NCBI GenBank assembly: GCA_947372005.1
Contig: CANBRV010000166.1
Span: 1-5,354, forward strand
Origin: Comamonadaceae bacterium
GTDB taxonomy: Bacteria; Pseudomonadota; Gammaproteobacteria; Burkholderiales; Burkholderiaceae_C
Length of the DNA stretch: 5,354 nt
Reading direction: 5' to 3'
Positions 5,286-5,354 of the stretch are shown one piece after another (positions within the stretch are counted from its first letter, which is position 1; each line of letters starts with the position of its first letter). The translations under genes and the position numbers were made by a program. The notes beneath the pieces were generated by a model, which searched no databases, was not told where the DNA came from, and worked only from the letters and a program-made list of their open reading frames with translations.

Positions 5286-5354
5286 CTAAGTTTTAGTTTG
5301 ATATTGTTCGAGCTGACGAATACGTTCACGCAGACCGTGTAATTGCTTAAGTGT
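5286..5354 (-). CDS. lpxD: UDP-3-O-acylglucosamine N-acyltransferase, C-terminal end only
   Basis: An open minus-strand frame enters from the right edge and ends at TAG (5288-5286). It gives 22 residues including LRERIRQLEQ, a charged amphipathic helix of the kind that closes LpxD proteins. The assignment rests on this helix plus position: lpxD directly before fabZ-lpxA-lpxB is the standard proteobacterial order. LpxD adds the N-linked 3-hydroxyacyl chain to UDP-3-O-acylglucosamine. No catalytic residue is in view, so the call depends mostly on context. Confidence 0.78.
   Translation of the reverse strand, partial: TLKQLHGLRERIRQLEQYQTKT

Overview
This window is a compact stretch of a Gram-negative chromosome, most likely from a betaproteobacterium (Burkholderiales, possibly near Comamonadaceae). 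That placement is inferred from gene content and order: kdsB next to adk, and lpxD-fabZ-lpxA-lpxB-rnhB followed by a SpoU/TrmH-type methyltransferase gene instead of the dnaE found after rnhB in E. coli. Base composition looks close to balanced by eye. No mobile element, tRNA, rRNA or CRISPR array is visible. There is no non-coding stretch above about 35 bases, so nearly everything is protein-coding.

Left part, plus strand (1-1427): the end of kdsB (CMP-Kdo synthetase, missing only its first few codons) and complete adk (adenylate kinase). Right part, minus strand (1424-5354), in transcription order: the last 22 codons of lpxD, then fabZ, lpxA, lpxB, rnhB and a TrmH/SpoU-family RNA 2'-O-methyltransferase gene. 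Spacing in the minus-strand operon is tight: 15 nt, 4 nt and 2 nt, then two ATGA stop/start overlaps, which suggests one transcript with translational coupling. The two groups converge and share the palindrome TTAA, in which each strand reads its own TAA stop.

Most of these genes serve lipopolysaccharide synthesis. LpxA adds the first 3-hydroxyacyl chain to UDP-GlcNAc, LpxD adds the N-linked chain, LpxB joins the two sugars into the lipid A disaccharide, and KdsB activates Kdo for transfer onto lipid IVA. FabZ competes with LpxA and LpxD for 3-hydroxyacyl-ACP and feeds phospholipid synthesis. Adk, RNase HII and the methyltransferase are housekeeping passengers.

I see no previously undescribed system here. 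The points most worth a second look are a methionine at the acyl-chain-length ruler position of LpxA (predicting C10 rather than C14 chains), the stop-on-stop convergent junction with no recognisable terminator, a stem-loop just upstream of the methyltransferase start, a near-perfect 21-nt palindrome inside lpxA, and two start codons (fabZ, lpxA) where the longest ORF is probably not the real one.
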